Shown: positions 50,584 through 59,845, counted from the first letter of the stretch. The stretch is DNA of 64,000 bases from Thioalkalivibrio paradoxus (GCA_011390565.1 JAABSC010000004.1:1-64000), one strand, 5' to 3'. The notes: generated from the letters alone by a model not told the origin. A program made the numbers and translations.

Positions 50584-51473
50584 GTACAGAACCCTCACGC
50601 AGCCACCGCGGCAGCATTTTTCTCGAGGATGCCGAAATTCTCGAACACGATGCATACCCGGGTGACCAGTGGATTCTCAAACTCCGGTCGCCCCAATGCG
50701 CGGCGGCAGCCCAGCCGGGCCAGTTCGTGCATCTGCAGTGCGACGACCGGCTGCCGATGCGTCGGCCCCTGTCGATCCAACGGGTCAACCCGGAGGCCGG
50801 CTGGGTGGAGTTCCTCTACAAGCGGATCGGCACGGGCACCGAGGCCCTGAGCCATCAGCCGGTGGGCAAGCAGCTGAGCGTGCTGGGTCCAATCGGGCAA
50901 CCGTTCCAGTTCCACGCAGAACGACCCTTGCGTCTGCTGCTGGGGGGCGGGGTCGGCATTCCGCCCATGATCTTCGTGGCGGACCGGCTGCGCCAGCTCG
51001 GACATGCGGGCCAGACGCATGCGATTCTCGGCTCCGAGGTCCCCTTCCCGTTCCGCCCGCGACCCTCGGAAATCCTGTGGCCGGGCCTGCCGGCCGAGGC
51101 GATTGCGACCATGCCGCTGCTGGAGGACTGGGGGGTTGCCTGTCGGCTGACTTCGCGCGCCGGCATTCCTGGCGCGTTTGACGGCTTCGTCACCGACCTC
51201 GCCCGCAGCTGGCTCGCGAGCCTGAGCCCCGCCGACCGCCACCGCGTGGAGCTGTATGCCTGTGGTCCGCATCCCATGCTCGAGGCCTGTGCGGCAGTGG
51301 CCGCCGAATTCGGGGTCGCCTGCCAGGTCTCACTGGAGGAGTTCATGGCCTGCGCGGTCGGTGGTTGCGCGGGCTGCACCGTCGCCGTGCGTACCCCGGA
51401 TGGCGTGGCGATGAAACGCGTCTGCGTCGACGGCCCGGTATTCGCGGCAGAGTCCGTGTTCCCCGCCCCGTGA
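50580..51473 (+). CDS. pyrK: PyrK-like flavin/[2Fe-2S] electron transfer subunit
   Basis: A 297-residue ferredoxin-reductase-type protein. RRPLSIQRV binds FAD, LLLGGGVGIPPMIF is the nucleotide-binding glycine motif, and the C-terminal CAVGGCAGCTVAV with a later RVC gives four cysteines for a 2Fe-2S cluster, as in PyrK. PyrK serves class 1B dihydroorotate dehydrogenase, but no pyrD is adjacent. Overlaps pyrC' by four bases, so it is part of the pyrimidine operon. It could feed electrons from or to another flavoprotein. Confidence 0.85.
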   Translation: MSTEPSRSHRGSIFLEDAEILEHDAYPGDQWILKLRSPQCAAAAQPGQFVHLQCDDRLPMRRPLSIQRVNPEAGWVEFLYKRIGTGTEALSHQPVGKQLSVLGPIGQPFQFHAERPLRLLLGGGVGIPPMIFVADRLRQLGHAGQTHAILGSEVPFPFRPRPSEILWPGLPAEAIATMPLLEDWGVACRLTSRAGIPGAFDGFVTDLARSWLASLSPADRHRVELYACGPHPMLEACAAVAAEFGVACQVSLEEFMACAVGGCAGCTVAVRTPDGVAMKRVCVDGPVFAAESVFPAP

Positions 51474-51495
51474 AGCCCCTGCCCGCCATGGCCCA

Positions 51496-52611
51496 CTAGG
51501 CCGGGAACTTGAAGTCCTCGTCGATCTTCTTTTCCGTATCGACGCCGCCGCCGAAGTTCAGCTGCCACTCCAGATCGGCGCGGGAATCGGCCTTGGACAG
51601 GGCCTCCTCGAGCGAGACACGGCCTGCCTTGTAGAGTCCGTAGAGCGCCTGGTCGAAGCTCTGCATGCCGTCCTTCGCGCCCTTCTTCATCGCGTCCTTG
51701 ATCTCGCTGATCTTGCCGTCCCGGATCAACTCGGAGATGAACGGGGTGTTGACCATGATCTCGAGCGCGGCCACGCGCCCGCCTTCCGCGGTCGCCAGCA
51801 GGCGCTGGCCGACGATCGCCCGGAGATTCAGCGACAGATCGCCCAGGATCTGGCCGCGTGCGTCTTCGGGGAACATGTTGATGATCCGGTCCAGCGCCTG
51901 GTTGGAGTTGGTCGCGTGCAGGGTGCTGAGCACCAGGTGCCCGGTATCCGCGTAGTTGAGCGCGGCGCGCATCGTTTCCCGGCTGCGGACCTCGCCGACC
52001 ATGATGACATCGGGGGCCTCGCGCATCCCGTCGAGCAGGGCCATGTCGTAACTGGGTGTATCGATGCCGACCTCGCGCTGGCCGACGATCGCCTTGCGGT
52101 GCGGGAACAGGAACTCGATCGGATCTTCCACGGTGAGAATGTGGCCGCTCTCCGTGCGCGCCCGGTGATCCACCATGGTCGCGAGTGTGGTCGATTTACC
52201 CGTACCGGTGGCGCCGACGATCAGCACCAGCCCATAACGAAGCGTCACGAAATCACGCAGGATCGGGGGCAGCCCCAGCTGCTCCATACTCGGGATTTCG
52301 AGGCGGATGAAGCGCAGCACCATGGCCACCTCGCCCCGCTGCCGGTAGACGTTGATCCGGAAACGGCCCACACCCGTGCGCGAAACCCCGAAGTTCGCGG
52401 AATGGTTCCGATCGAGACTTTCGTTCTGCGCCGGGCTCATGATCTCCCGGGCGATCTTTTCGACCTCCCCAGGCTCGAGCGGTGTCTGCCCCAGCGGTTG
52501 CACGCGGCCGTTGACCTTGATGCTGACCGGAGCGCCGGTGATGAAGAAAAGGTCGGAGGCGCTCTGTTGCGCCATGACCTTCAGATAGGGTTCGATTCTT
52601 GGATTGTCCAT
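51496..52611 (-). CDS. PilT/PilU-family twitching motility ATPase (third paralogue)
   Basis: A 371-residue AAA+ secretion ATPase. Walker A is GATGTGKST, the Asp/Walker B region DVIMVGEVRSRETM, and the His box GHLVLSTLHATNSNQ. It has the PAS-like N-terminal domain with ASDLFFITGAPVSIKVNG. The AIRNLIRE motif of true PilT is replaced by FISELIRDGK, which places it with PilU-like retraction ATPases. The C-terminus EKKIDEDFKFPA is short and acidic. It follows the other PilU gene by six bases and is probably cotranscribed. Confidence 0.9.
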   Translation of the reverse strand: MDNPRIEPYLKVMAQQSASDLFFITGAPVSIKVNGRVQPLGQTPLEPGEVEKIAREIMSPAQNESLDRNHSANFGVSRTGVGRFRINVYRQRGEVAMVLRFIRLEIPSMEQLGLPPILRDFVTLRYGLVLIVGATGTGKSTTLATMVDHRARTESGHILTVEDPIEFLFPHRKAIVGQREVGIDTPSYDMALLDGMREAPDVIMVGEVRSRETMRAALNYADTGHLVLSTLHATNSNQALDRIINMFPEDARGQILGDLSLNLRAIVGQRLLATAEGGRVAALEIMVNTPFISELIRDGKISEIKDAMKKGAKDGMQSFDQALYGLYKAGRVSLEEALSKADSRADLEWQLNFGGGVDTEKKIDEDFKFPA

Positions 52612-52617
52612 GATGGT

Positions 52618-53790
52618 TCAGCGCAGGTTGAATTCGTCGGGTTTCTCGTCCACCGAGAGCCCCGAGATGTCGTCCATCGCGTCGGCCTCTTTGTCTTCCT
52701 GTGCACGTTTGCTGTCCAGCTTGATGTGAAGCCGGATATCGTTGATCGAATCCGCGTTGCGCAACGCCTCGTGATAACTGATCTTTCCGCTCTCGTAGAG
52801 ATCGAACAACGCCTGGTCGAATGTCTGCATGCCCAGTTCACGGGAGCGGGCGATCAGCTCCTTGATGTCATGCACCGCCCCCTTGAGAATCAGGTCGGAC
52901 ATCAGCGGTGTGTTGATCATGATTTCCACGGCCGGCACACGCCCCTTTCCGTCCTGGGTCCGAACCAGCCGCTGGGATACGACGGCCTTCAGGTTCAGCG
53001 ACAGATCCATCAGCAACTGTGAACGCCGGTCCTCCGGGAAGAAGTTGATGATGCGGTCCAGTGCCTGGTTGGTGTTGTTGGCGTGCAGGGTGGACAGGCA
53101 GAGATGGCCCGTTTCGGCGAAGGCCACGCCGTAGTCCATGGTGTCGCGGTCACGGATTTCGCCGATCAGGATCACGTCGGGAGCCTGTCGAAGGGTGTTC
53201 TTCAGCGCGACCTCGTAACTCGCGGTGTCCACGCCGACCTCGCGCTGAGTGATGATGCTGCGGCCATGAGGATGCACGAACTCGATCGGATCCTCGATGG
53301 TGATGATGTGATCGGGGGAATTCTGGTTGCGATAGCCGACCATCGCGGCCAGCGAGGTGGACTTGCCCGAGGACGTCGCGCCAACGAAGATCACCAGACC
53401 GCGCCGGGTCATCGCGATCTCCTTCAACTGCGGCGGCAGGTTGACCTCCTCGAAGCTCGGGATATGCCCCTGAATCGTACGCAGCACCATGCCGGCATTG
53501 CCCTGCTGGGTGAACGCACTGACACGGAACCGGGAAACGCCGGCGAGGTTGATTGCGAAGTTGCACTCCTGGGAGCGTTCGAACTCCGCGGACTGCCGGT
53601 CGTTCATCAGGCCCCGCACCAGCAACTGCGTGTGCGCCGGCGTCAGTGGCTGATCGGTCATCCGTTCCACCCGGCCGTTGATCTTGGCCGCGGGCGGCAT
53701 GCCCACGGTGATGAACAGGTCGGAACCGTCGCGTTCCACCAAAACCCGAAGCAGGTCGTGGATGAAACGGATTGCGTTGTCACGATCCAT
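52618..53790 (-). CDS. pilU: Pilus retraction ATPase PilU
   Basis: A 390-residue ATPase close to Pseudomonas PilU: DGSDLFITVGMPPAAKINGRVE, Walker A GATSSGKSTSLAAMVGYRN, DVILIGEIRDRDTMDYGVAFAETGHL and NNTNQALDRIINFFPEDRR. The motif equivalent to AIRNLIRE is LMSDLILKGAVHDIK, so it is not PilT. PilU assists PilT-driven pilus retraction. It is the middle of three tandem paralogues; 79 bases separate it from pilT. Confidence 0.94.
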   Translation of the reverse strand: MDRDNAIRFIHDLLRVLVERDGSDLFITVGMPPAAKINGRVERMTDQPLTPAHTQLLVRGLMNDRQSAEFERSQECNFAINLAGVSRFRVSAFTQQGNAGMVLRTIQGHIPSFEEVNLPPQLKEIAMTRRGLVIFVGATSSGKSTSLAAMVGYRNQNSPDHIITIEDPIEFVHPHGRSIITQREVGVDTASYEVALKNTLRQAPDVILIGEIRDRDTMDYGVAFAETGHLCLSTLHANNTNQALDRIINFFPEDRRSQLLMDLSLNLKAVVSQRLVRTQDGKGRVPAVEIMINTPLMSDLILKGAVHDIKELIARSRELGMQTFDQALFDLYESGKISYHEALRNADSINDIRLHIKLDSKRAQEDKEADAMDDISGLSVDEKPDEFNLR

Positions 53791-53869
53791 GAAGCACGCC
53801 CCTTACCCTAGTCTGTGTGGCCCTGGTCCTGGTGGCCGAACCGGAATGATGTCCGTGGGAATCCACGGG

Positions 53870-54904
53870 TCAGAAAGCATCCGGGTTCGCCGCCTTGCGC
53901 TTCGCATCGTCGCGCGTGATGCTGCCCTGCGCCACCATTTCCTTGAGGCACTGGTCCAGCGTCTGCATGCCGCTGCCGGCACTGGTCTGAATGGTGGAAT
54001 ACATCTGGGCGATCTTGTTCTCGCGAATCAGGTTCCGGATCGCGGGCGTGCCCAGCATGATCTCGTGAGCGGCGATGCGCCCCCCGCCCACCTTCTTCAG
54101 CAACGTCTGCGCAATGACCGCCCGCAGCGATTCGGACAGCATGGCGCGAACCATGTCCTTCTCGGCCGCGGGGAACACATCGACCACGCGGTCGATGGTT
54201 TTCGCGGCGGAACTCGTATGCAGCGTCCCGAACACCAGATGCCCCGTCTCCGCCGCCGTCAGCGCCAGCCGGATGGTTTCGAGATCACGCAGTTCGCCAA
54301 CGAGGACAGTGTCCGGATCCTCGCGCAGCGCCGAGCGCAGGGCCTCGCTGAACCCGTGGGTATCCCGGTGCACTTCACGCTGGTTGACCAGGCTCTTCTT
54401 GGATTCGTGGACGAACTCGATCGGATCCTCGATCGTGAGGATGTGTCCGTAGTCGGTTTCGTTCTTGTGATTCACCATCGCCGCAAGCGTGGTCGATTTG
54501 CCCGAACCCGTCGGTCCCGTGACCAGCACGATGCCACGAGGATAATCGGAGATCTTTTCGAACACCCGTGGGGCGCCGAGCTGCTCGAGCGTCAGCACCT
54601 TCGAGGGAATCGTGCGGAATACCGCCGCGGCGCCACGGTCCTGATTGAAGGCATTCACGCGGAAACGTGCCAGTCCCTTCAGTTCGAACGAGAAGTCGGT
54701 CTCGAGAAATTCCTCGTAGTCCTTGCGCTGGCGGTCGTTCATGATGTCGTAGATCAGCGCCTGGACTTCCTTGTGCTCCATCGCGGGCACGTTCACCCGC
54801 CGCATGTCGCCATCGATCCGAATCATCGGCGGCATCCCTGCCGAGATGTGCAGGTCGGAAGCGCCGTTTTTCACCGCAAAGGAAAGCAACTGGGTGATGT
54901 CCAT
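53870..54904 (-). CDS. pilT: Pilus retraction ATPase PilT
   Basis: A 344-residue hexameric ATPase that depolymerises type IV pili. ASDLHISAGMPPMIRIDGD, Walker A GPTGSGKSTTLAAM, DTVLVGELRDLETIRLAL, and the diagnostic TPAIRNLIRENKIAQM (AIRNLIRE motif required for retraction) identify the true PilT. Divergent from yggS, as in many gammaproteobacteria (pilT next to yggS-proC-yggT). Confidence 0.97.
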   Translation of the reverse strand: MDITQLLSFAVKNGASDLHISAGMPPMIRIDGDMRRVNVPAMEHKEVQALIYDIMNDRQRKDYEEFLETDFSFELKGLARFRVNAFNQDRGAAAVFRTIPSKVLTLEQLGAPRVFEKISDYPRGIVLVTGPTGSGKSTTLAAMVNHKNETDYGHILTIEDPIEFVHESKKSLVNQREVHRDTHGFSEALRSALREDPDTVLVGELRDLETIRLALTAAETGHLVFGTLHTSSAAKTIDRVVDVFPAAEKDMVRAMLSESLRAVIAQTLLKKVGGGRIAAHEIMLGTPAIRNLIRENKIAQMYSTIQTSAGSGMQTLDQCLKEMVAQGSITRDDAKRKAANPDAF

Positions 54905-54977
54905 CGAGTCCCCCCAAACCCCTGTGAACCGACCGGTGGCGTGTGGCCCACCTGCCCCTCAGCTATATCATAGGCCA

Positions 54978-55691
54978 ATGACGACGCCAGAGACACGCTG
55001 GATTGAACTGCGCGAGCGGATCGAGCGGGCCTGCCGCGAGGCTGGCCGCGCACCGGACTCCGTGCAATTGCTCGCGGTCAGCAAGACGCGCAGCCCCGAC
55101 GCGATCCGCGCCCTGCACGCCCTCGGGCAGCGCTGCTTCGGCGAGAACTACGTGCAGGAGTTCGCGAGCAAGCACGATACTCTCGCAATGCCGCCGCTCG
55201 AACCGCCGATCGAGTGGCACTTCATCGGCGCCCTGCAGAGTAACAAGACCCGGGCCATCGCCGAGCGGGCGCATTGGGTGCACAGCCTGGACCGGCTGAA
55301 ACTGGCCGAGCGCCTCTCGGCGCAACGGCCCGCCACGATGCCCCCGCTGCAGGTCTGCCTGCAGGTCGACCTGAGCCGCGAACCAGGGAAGGCGGGAGTA
55401 CTCGAGACCGGTGTGCAGACTCTCGCGGACGCGGTCGCCGGACTGCCGGGGCTGCGGCTGCGCGGACTGATGACGCTACCCGCACCGACCGAGGATCCGG
55501 TCGAACAACGGCGGCCGTTCGCGCATCTGCGCGAACTGCGCGATACACTCAATCGGCACGGGCACGCGCTCGACACGCTGTCGATGGGCATGTCGGACGA
55601 CCTCGAGGCCGCGATCCTGGAGGGCGCCACGCTGATTCGCGTCGGTACCGCGTTGTTCGGCCCACGCACCCACGGAGGGAATTCAGCATGA
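54978..55691 (+). CDS. yggS: YggS family PLP homeostasis protein
   Basis: A 237-residue alanine-racemase-like barrel that binds PLP and keeps vitamin B6 and amino-acid pools balanced. LLAVSKTRSPDAIRALHALGQRCFGENYVQE has the PLP lysine; WHFIGALQSNKT and LSMGMSDDLEAAILEGATLIRVGTALFG are typical. The start at 54978 fits family N-termini. Overlaps proC by four bases. Confidence 0.95.
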   Translation: MTTPETRWIELRERIERACREAGRAPDSVQLLAVSKTRSPDAIRALHALGQRCFGENYVQEFASKHDTLAMPPLEPPIEWHFIGALQSNKTRAIAERAHWVHSLDRLKLAERLSAQRPATMPPLQVCLQVDLSREPGKAGVLETGVQTLADAVAGLPGLRLRGLMTLPAPTEDPVEQRRPFAHLRELRDTLNRHGHALDTLSMGMSDDLEAAILEGATLIRVGTALFGPRTHGGNSA

Positions 55692-56506
55692 ACTCGGCCA
55701 GGCTTGCAGCAGGCTTCATAGGCGCGGGCAACATGGGGCAGGCGCTCATCGCCGGCCTCGTGAACGGCGGTATGGCCCCCGAACGGATCGGCATCGCCGA
55801 ACCCGATAGCGCTCGAGCCACAGCGCTGCAGCAGCGGTTTCGCGGCCTCGTCGCCCTTCCCGCCCAGGCACTGGCGGCGCAGGCGGAGACTCTGGTCCTC
55901 GCGGTCAAGCCGCAGCAACTGCCGACACTTGCACCCACCCTGGCCGCGGCCGTAACCGGCGCAAAACCTCTGGTGGTATCGGTGGCCGCCGGGATCAGCA
56001 CAGAGCAACTCGCCGGCTGGCTGGGCCCGGAAACGCGCATCGTGCGCGCGATGCCGAACACACCGGCGCTCATCGGCGCCGGAATCGCAGGGCTGTTCGC
56101 GGGAAAGAACGCGGAGCCTGCGGATCGCGAAACGGCTGAACGACTGCTCGGCGCCGTGGGCGCCACGGTCTGGGTCGATCGCGAGGAACAGATGCATGCG
56201 GTCACGGCCACCTCGGGCAGCGGGCCCGCATACATCTTCCTGATGATCGAGGCCATGACCGAGGCCGCCACCCGGCTGGGTCTGGAACCCGAAACCGCTC
56301 GGCAGCTGACGCTGGCGACCGCGGCCGGAGCGGCACGGCTCGCGGCGGAAAGCACGGAAAGCGCGGCGGAGCTCCGTGCGCGGGTGACCTCACCGGGTGG
56401 CACGACGGAGCGCGCGATCGCGGTGTTCGGCGAACGGGGCTTCGCCGACCTGGTCGATGCCGCGATGCGGGCCGCAACGGAACGCAGCCGGGAACTCGGC
56501 GCCTGA
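55688..56506 (+). CDS. proC: Pyrroline-5-carboxylate reductase
   Basis: A 272-residue NAD(P)H enzyme for the last step of proline synthesis. GFIGAGNMGQALIAGL is the dinucleotide motif; LVLAVKPQQL, IVRAMPNTPALIGAGI and VTATSGSGPAYIFLMIEAM with VTSPGGTTERAI complete the family. Normal length. Part of the conserved yggS-proC-yggT unit. Confidence 0.97.
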   Translation: MNSARLAAGFIGAGNMGQALIAGLVNGGMAPERIGIAEPDSARATALQQRFRGLVALPAQALAAQAETLVLAVKPQQLPTLAPTLAAAVTGAKPLVVSVAAGISTEQLAGWLGPETRIVRAMPNTPALIGAGIAGLFAGKNAEPADRETAERLLGAVGATVWVDREEQMHAVTATSGSGPAYIFLMIEAMTEAATRLGLEPETARQLTLATAAGAARLAAESTESAAELRARVTSPGGTTERAIAVFGERGFADLVDAAMRAATERSRELGA

Positions 56507-56603
56507 CGGGATCCCGGGTGCCGGGAAGACGGATCCGGCCTCGGCACTACCGCAGCCGCATGCTACGATTTACGCGGCCCGAAACCCCAAGGCGGAGTGC
56601 TTG

Positions 56604-57161
56604 ATGCAAGGCCCTTTCGAACAGATTCTCGATTTCCTGATCAGCACCATTTTCGGGATCTACATCATCCTGGTCCTGTTGCGTCTGATTTTCGGGCTGG
56701 TTCGGGCGGATTTCTACAACCCGATCTCGCAAACCATCGTGCAACTCACCAACCCACCCCTACTGCTGCTCAGGCGGGTCATTCCCCCGTTCGGGCGCCT
56801 GGATCTGGCTGCAGTGGTGCTGATATTGGTCCTCAAACTGATCGAACTCTGGCTGCGCCTGGCGTTGCTTGGCGTCGCCGTGGGCATCGGACCGCTGCTG
56901 CTGGCCGCCCTTCGCGATCTGCTGACGACGGCCATCTGGATCTTCATCATCAGCCTGGTGGTCGAAGTCGTGCTGAGCTGGATCCAGGCCGGCGGTGGCG
57001 GCCGCGAAGGACACCCGATCGCGCGTCTCGTGGGCGACGTCAACCGCCCGATACTGGGTCCGCTGCGCCGCGCCCTGCCCAATACCGGCGCGATCGACTT
57101 TTCCCCGATGCTCGCCCTGATCGGTCTGTACGTCGCGCTGATCCTGGTGCAATCACTCTGA
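56604..57161 (+). CDS. yggT: YggT family membrane protein
   Basis: A 185-residue protein with two YggT repeats. Each has paired hydrophobic helices followed by a conserved loop: RADFYNPISQTIVQLTNPPLLLLRRVIPPFGRLD and later HPIARLVGDVNRPILGPLRRALP. Function is unsettled; members are linked to membrane-protein integration and osmotic stress. The ATG at 56604 is 98 bases after proC. Its neighbours are typical for the family. Confidence 0.93.
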   Translation: MQGPFEQILDFLISTIFGIYIILVLLRLIFGLVRADFYNPISQTIVQLTNPPLLLLRRVIPPFGRLDLAAVVLILVLKLIELWLRLALLGVAVGIGPLLLAALRDLLTTAIWIFIISLVVEVVLSWIQAGGGGREGHPIARLVGDVNRPILGPLRRALPNTGAIDFSPMLALIGLYVALILVQSL

Positions 57162-57280
57162 TTCGACGCATACGGTTCGGCATATTCAGGCTAGACTCGT
57201 GGCGAACGGCGCGGGTTGCAGGAACACTGGCACGACCCGTGGCCTATTCTTTCGAATTGCTGTGAACAAGGAGAATCAGG

Positions 57281-57733
57281 ATGCATCCGTCACGTCGCTC
57301 GTTTACCTTTCCGCCGATGCTGTTCGTTCTGCTGTGGCTGGTCACCGGCGCGGCGCTGGCCAACGAGGTGGATTTCGACAGCCACGTGGTGCACTACAAC
57401 GTGATCAACACGACATTCCTCTCACCGGAGGTGGCGCGTGCCTATGACGTGCGCCGCAGCAGCACCCGGGCACTGGCGAATGTCGCGATCATGGAGCGCG
57501 GCGATTCCGGGATGCAGCCGACCTCCGCCACGGTGACGGGGCAGGCCGTGAATCTCAACCAGCAGGCGCGCCAGCTGCAGTTCCGCGAAGTCCGCGACGG
57601 CGACGCGATCTATCACCTTGCCGAGGTACCGGTACGCGGCGGTGAAGTCCTGGACTTCCGGATCCGCGTCGCCGTGGAGGGCAGGCCCGAGCCGATGGAA
57701 GTGAACTTCCGCCAGGCCTTCTTCGCCGACTGA
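57281..57733 (+). CDS. Exported DUF4426 protein
   Basis: A 150-residue protein with a signal peptide (hydrophobic MLFVLLWLVTGAALA after a basic start) and a DUF4426 domain: HYNVINTTFLSPEVARAYDVRRSSTRALANVAIM and REVRDGDAIYHLAEVPV. The mature domain looks like an immunoglobulin-like beta sandwich. Function unknown. The family typically lies next to yggT/proC in gammaproteobacteria, as here. Confidence 0.9.
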   Translation: MHPSRRSFTFPPMLFVLLWLVTGAALANEVDFDSHVVHYNVINTTFLSPEVARAYDVRRSSTRALANVAIMERGDSGMQPTSATVTGQAVNLNQQARQLQFREVRDGDAIYHLAEVPVRGGEVLDFRIRVAVEGRPEPMEVNFRQAFFAD

Positions 57734-57785
57734 GCCGACGCCAGCCAGCATCGCCCTGCGCCACCCCGGCCGAAGTAACGGCGAG

Positions 57786-57864
57786 CCACGGAGGAACACG
57801 GAAACACACGGAAAAGGGGTTGAACTCCCTTTGTTGTCGGGACGGTCCGTGTGTTCTTCCGTGG
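57786..57864. repeat. CACGGAA-type inverted repeat, copy 2
   Basis: CCACGGAGGAACACGGAAAC (57786 onward) with a further CACACGGA faces TCCGTGTGTTCTTCCGTGG ending 57864. The centre, AAAGGGGTTGAACTCCCTTT, is itself partly palindromic. Same design as 18283-18367 on another part of the window. It lies in the 144-base gap between two convergent genes. Confidence 0.75.
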
Positions 57865-57877
57865 CTGTATTCCCGTG

Positions 57878-58543
57878 CTAATGAGCGATGCCGACCAGCC
57901 GCCAGGCTCCGTAGGCGATCAGGAGCGCCCCCGCCCCCCGCCGTACCCACGGGTTGCGCACGAAGCCGGCGAGCCGCGCGGCGAAAAGGCCCATCAGCAG
58001 CAGATTGGGCAGCGTTCCCAGCGCGAAGGCCGCCATCAGCAATGCGCCTTCCACGGGGCCGCCGGACGCCAGTGCCCAGACGAGGACACTGTAGACCAGC
58101 CCGCAGGGCAACCAGCCCCACACGGCGCCGACCATCAGTGCCTGCCCACTGTGGCGCACGGGAATGAAATGCCTTCCCAGCGGCTCGATCCTTTTCCAGA
58201 ACCATCCGCCCAACCGCTCCAACCGCGCCAGTAGCGGCCACCACCCCCCGAGATAGAGTCCCAGAAGCACCAGAAAGACGGCCGCGAGAAACTCGAGGAT
58301 GCGCTGTCCCTGAGGGAGCGCACCGAGCAGCGCCAGCCCGAGCAGGCCCGCCAGCGCGCCCGCGACCACGTAGCTGCCCATCCGACCCAGGTTGTATGCA
58401 AGCAGGCGCGGCCACACCGGCCCCGGCGCACCCGAGTGTCCCAGGGAGATCGCGCCCACGATACCGCCGCACATGCCCAGACAATGGACGCCCCCAAGGA
58501 CGCCCACGGCAAACGCCGCTGCCAGTGTGCCGGGATCGCTCAC
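57878..58543 (-). CDS. TauE/SafE (UreH-domain) family membrane protein
   Basis: A 221-residue protein with about six membrane helices. GGVHCLGMCGGIVGAISLG near residue 20 and GWLPCGLVYSVLVWAL later are conserved Cys-containing motifs of the UreH/heavy-metal-transport-like branch, often found near cytochrome oxidase assembly genes. The HCxxMC pattern may bind copper. No adjacent oxidase genes, so a role in copper or sulfite export is only a guess. Confidence 0.83.
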   Translation of the reverse strand: MSDPGTLAAAFAVGVLGGVHCLGMCGGIVGAISLGHSGAPGPVWPRLLAYNLGRMGSYVVAGALAGLLGLALLGALPQGQRILEFLAAVFLVLLGLYLGGWWPLLARLERLGGWFWKRIEPLGRHFIPVRHSGQALMVGAVWGWLPCGLVYSVLVWALASGGPVEGALLMAAFALGTLPNLLLMGLFAARLAGFVRNPWVRRGAGALLIAYGAWRLVGIAH

Positions 58544-58656
58544 GGAAAAAGGCCGCGCCCGGTGGGCACGGGTTTGGGCCAGGTTGGTGCGGCTGAGGTC
58601 ATGGTGCGATTGTGCACCATGCCAAAGCCGGTCTCACGGGCCGTCTGGGAGAACCG

Positions 58657-58968
58657 TCAGTTCAGCGAATACTGGGGATGGTAACGTCCGCCACCAAACC
58701 GACTGAAGAATTGCTCGAGTCCGGGATGCTCGACCGGAGAATCGTCGGCGTCTACCCGCACGCTTTCCTCCGCCACGTAAAAGCGATCCTCCGTGCCATC
58801 CACCAGAATGTAATACCAGGGCTGTTCCGGGTTGGGCAGTTCGGCCCGAACCTTCTCCGGCAGTTCGACCGGCGCCTGGAAATGTTCGTCCACATCGACC
58901 ACGACCCCGCGCATGTCACCTTCGCGGGCATGGACGATCTGTCCAATTGCAAATGCCGCTTCGCGCAT
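58657..58968 (-). CDS. hspQ: Heat-shock protein HspQ
   Basis: A 103-residue hemimethylated-DNA-binding / HspQ (YccV) protein. FAIGQIVHAREGDMRGVVVDVDEHFQAP and QPWYYILVDGTEDRFYVAEESV are typical. In enterics HspQ is a Lon protease specificity factor and reacts to acetylation. The gene is monocistronic here, preceded by an AT-rich stretch; I found no clear sigma-32 promoter. Confidence 0.92.
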   Translation of the reverse strand: MREAAFAIGQIVHAREGDMRGVVVDVDEHFQAPVELPEKVRAELPNPEQPWYYILVDGTEDRFYVAEESVRVDADDSPVEHPGLEQFFSRFGGGRYHPQYSLN

Positions 58969-59068
58969 AAGCTCCTCACCGTCGTGTTTCAGATGTTCCT
59001 AACCTTGAGGCAATTTTTCCTTCTTCCAGTTCAACCTCACGCATGCTGACCCTTTATGCGCCAAGCGC

Positions 59069-59809
59069 TCAGGACGCGTCGTGTACCCCGATGTCCTGCA
59101 AAAAGCGGGCCGGGAGAAGGTCCGCCAGGCTCTCCAGCAATTCGAAGTCGGCGGATTCCATCGCCGGGCCCCGGGTGTCGGGATAGCGCATGCCCCGCAG
59201 GTGCCGCACGCCCGCCGCATCGGCCACGGTCAGTGCCACCAGATTGTCGTCCACAAGCAGCGTGCGTCCGGGCTCGTAACGCTCCACGCCCTGCAGCCGG
59301 TCCCAGAAACAGTCTTCCTCCTTGGCACAATCGAGGGTGTGCGCCGAAACGACCTGGTGCAGGTGGTCCCCCAACCCCGTGCGCGCGTGCTTGAAGGCGA
59401 ATACTTCCGGATGGGCATTGGTCACCAGCACCAGTCGCTTTCCCTGTCGCCGCAGGGCATCGAGCACCTCCAGCGCATGGGGCTGAAAGGTGATATGCAT
59501 CTCGAGACGCTGCTTCAGCGCGAGGAGATCGAGGCCGGTGAAGCGGGTCCAGTAATCCAGGCAATACCACTGCAACTGGCCCCGAATGCGGTCCATCTCC
59601 GCGAACAGCCGCTGGCGGGCGATATCCGGCTCGTGCGCATGCAGGGAGACGTACTCGCTGGGAATCAATTCCCGCCAGAAGCGGTTATCGAAATGCAGGT
59701 CGAGCAACGTGCCGTCCATGTCGAACAGCACGGTGTCGATTTCGCTCCAGGGCATCGGCCGGGTCCGGTTCGACTTCCGGGGAGTCTTTGACGCTTGCAC
59801 GGTGTCCAT
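59069..59809 (-). CDS. yrfG: GMP/IMP nucleotidase-like HAD phosphatase (YrfG)
   Basis: A 246-residue HAD phosphatase. DTVLFDMDGTLLDLHFDNRFW is the DxD motif plus the YrfG-type cap start, LVLVTNAHPEVFAFK is motif II, SAHTLDCAKEEDCFWDRL is a family-specific cap region, and LLVDDNLVALTVADAAG motif IV. It probably dephosphorylates GMP and IMP. The start at 59809 gives a basic leader of 18 residues; an internal ATG at 59755 lacks a ribosome site. Divergent from the gene at 59846 with 36 bases between. Confidence 0.88.
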   Translation of the reverse strand: MDTVQASKTPRKSNRTRPMPWSEIDTVLFDMDGTLLDLHFDNRFWRELIPSEYVSLHAHEPDIARQRLFAEMDRIRGQLQWYCLDYWTRFTGLDLLALKQRLEMHITFQPHALEVLDALRRQGKRLVLVTNAHPEVFAFKHARTGLGDHLHQVVSAHTLDCAKEEDCFWDRLQGVERYEPGRTLLVDDNLVALTVADAAGVRHLRGMRYPDTRGPAMESADFELLESLADLLPARFLQDIGVHDAS

Positions 59810-59845
59810 GGCCTTATAGTGGAGGCTAACCCGGAGGCTGTCATT

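Noticed and set aside
58969..59068. Sigma-32 promoter for hspQ
   Set aside because: No CTTGAAA / CCCCAT pair with correct spacing could be found on the minus strand.
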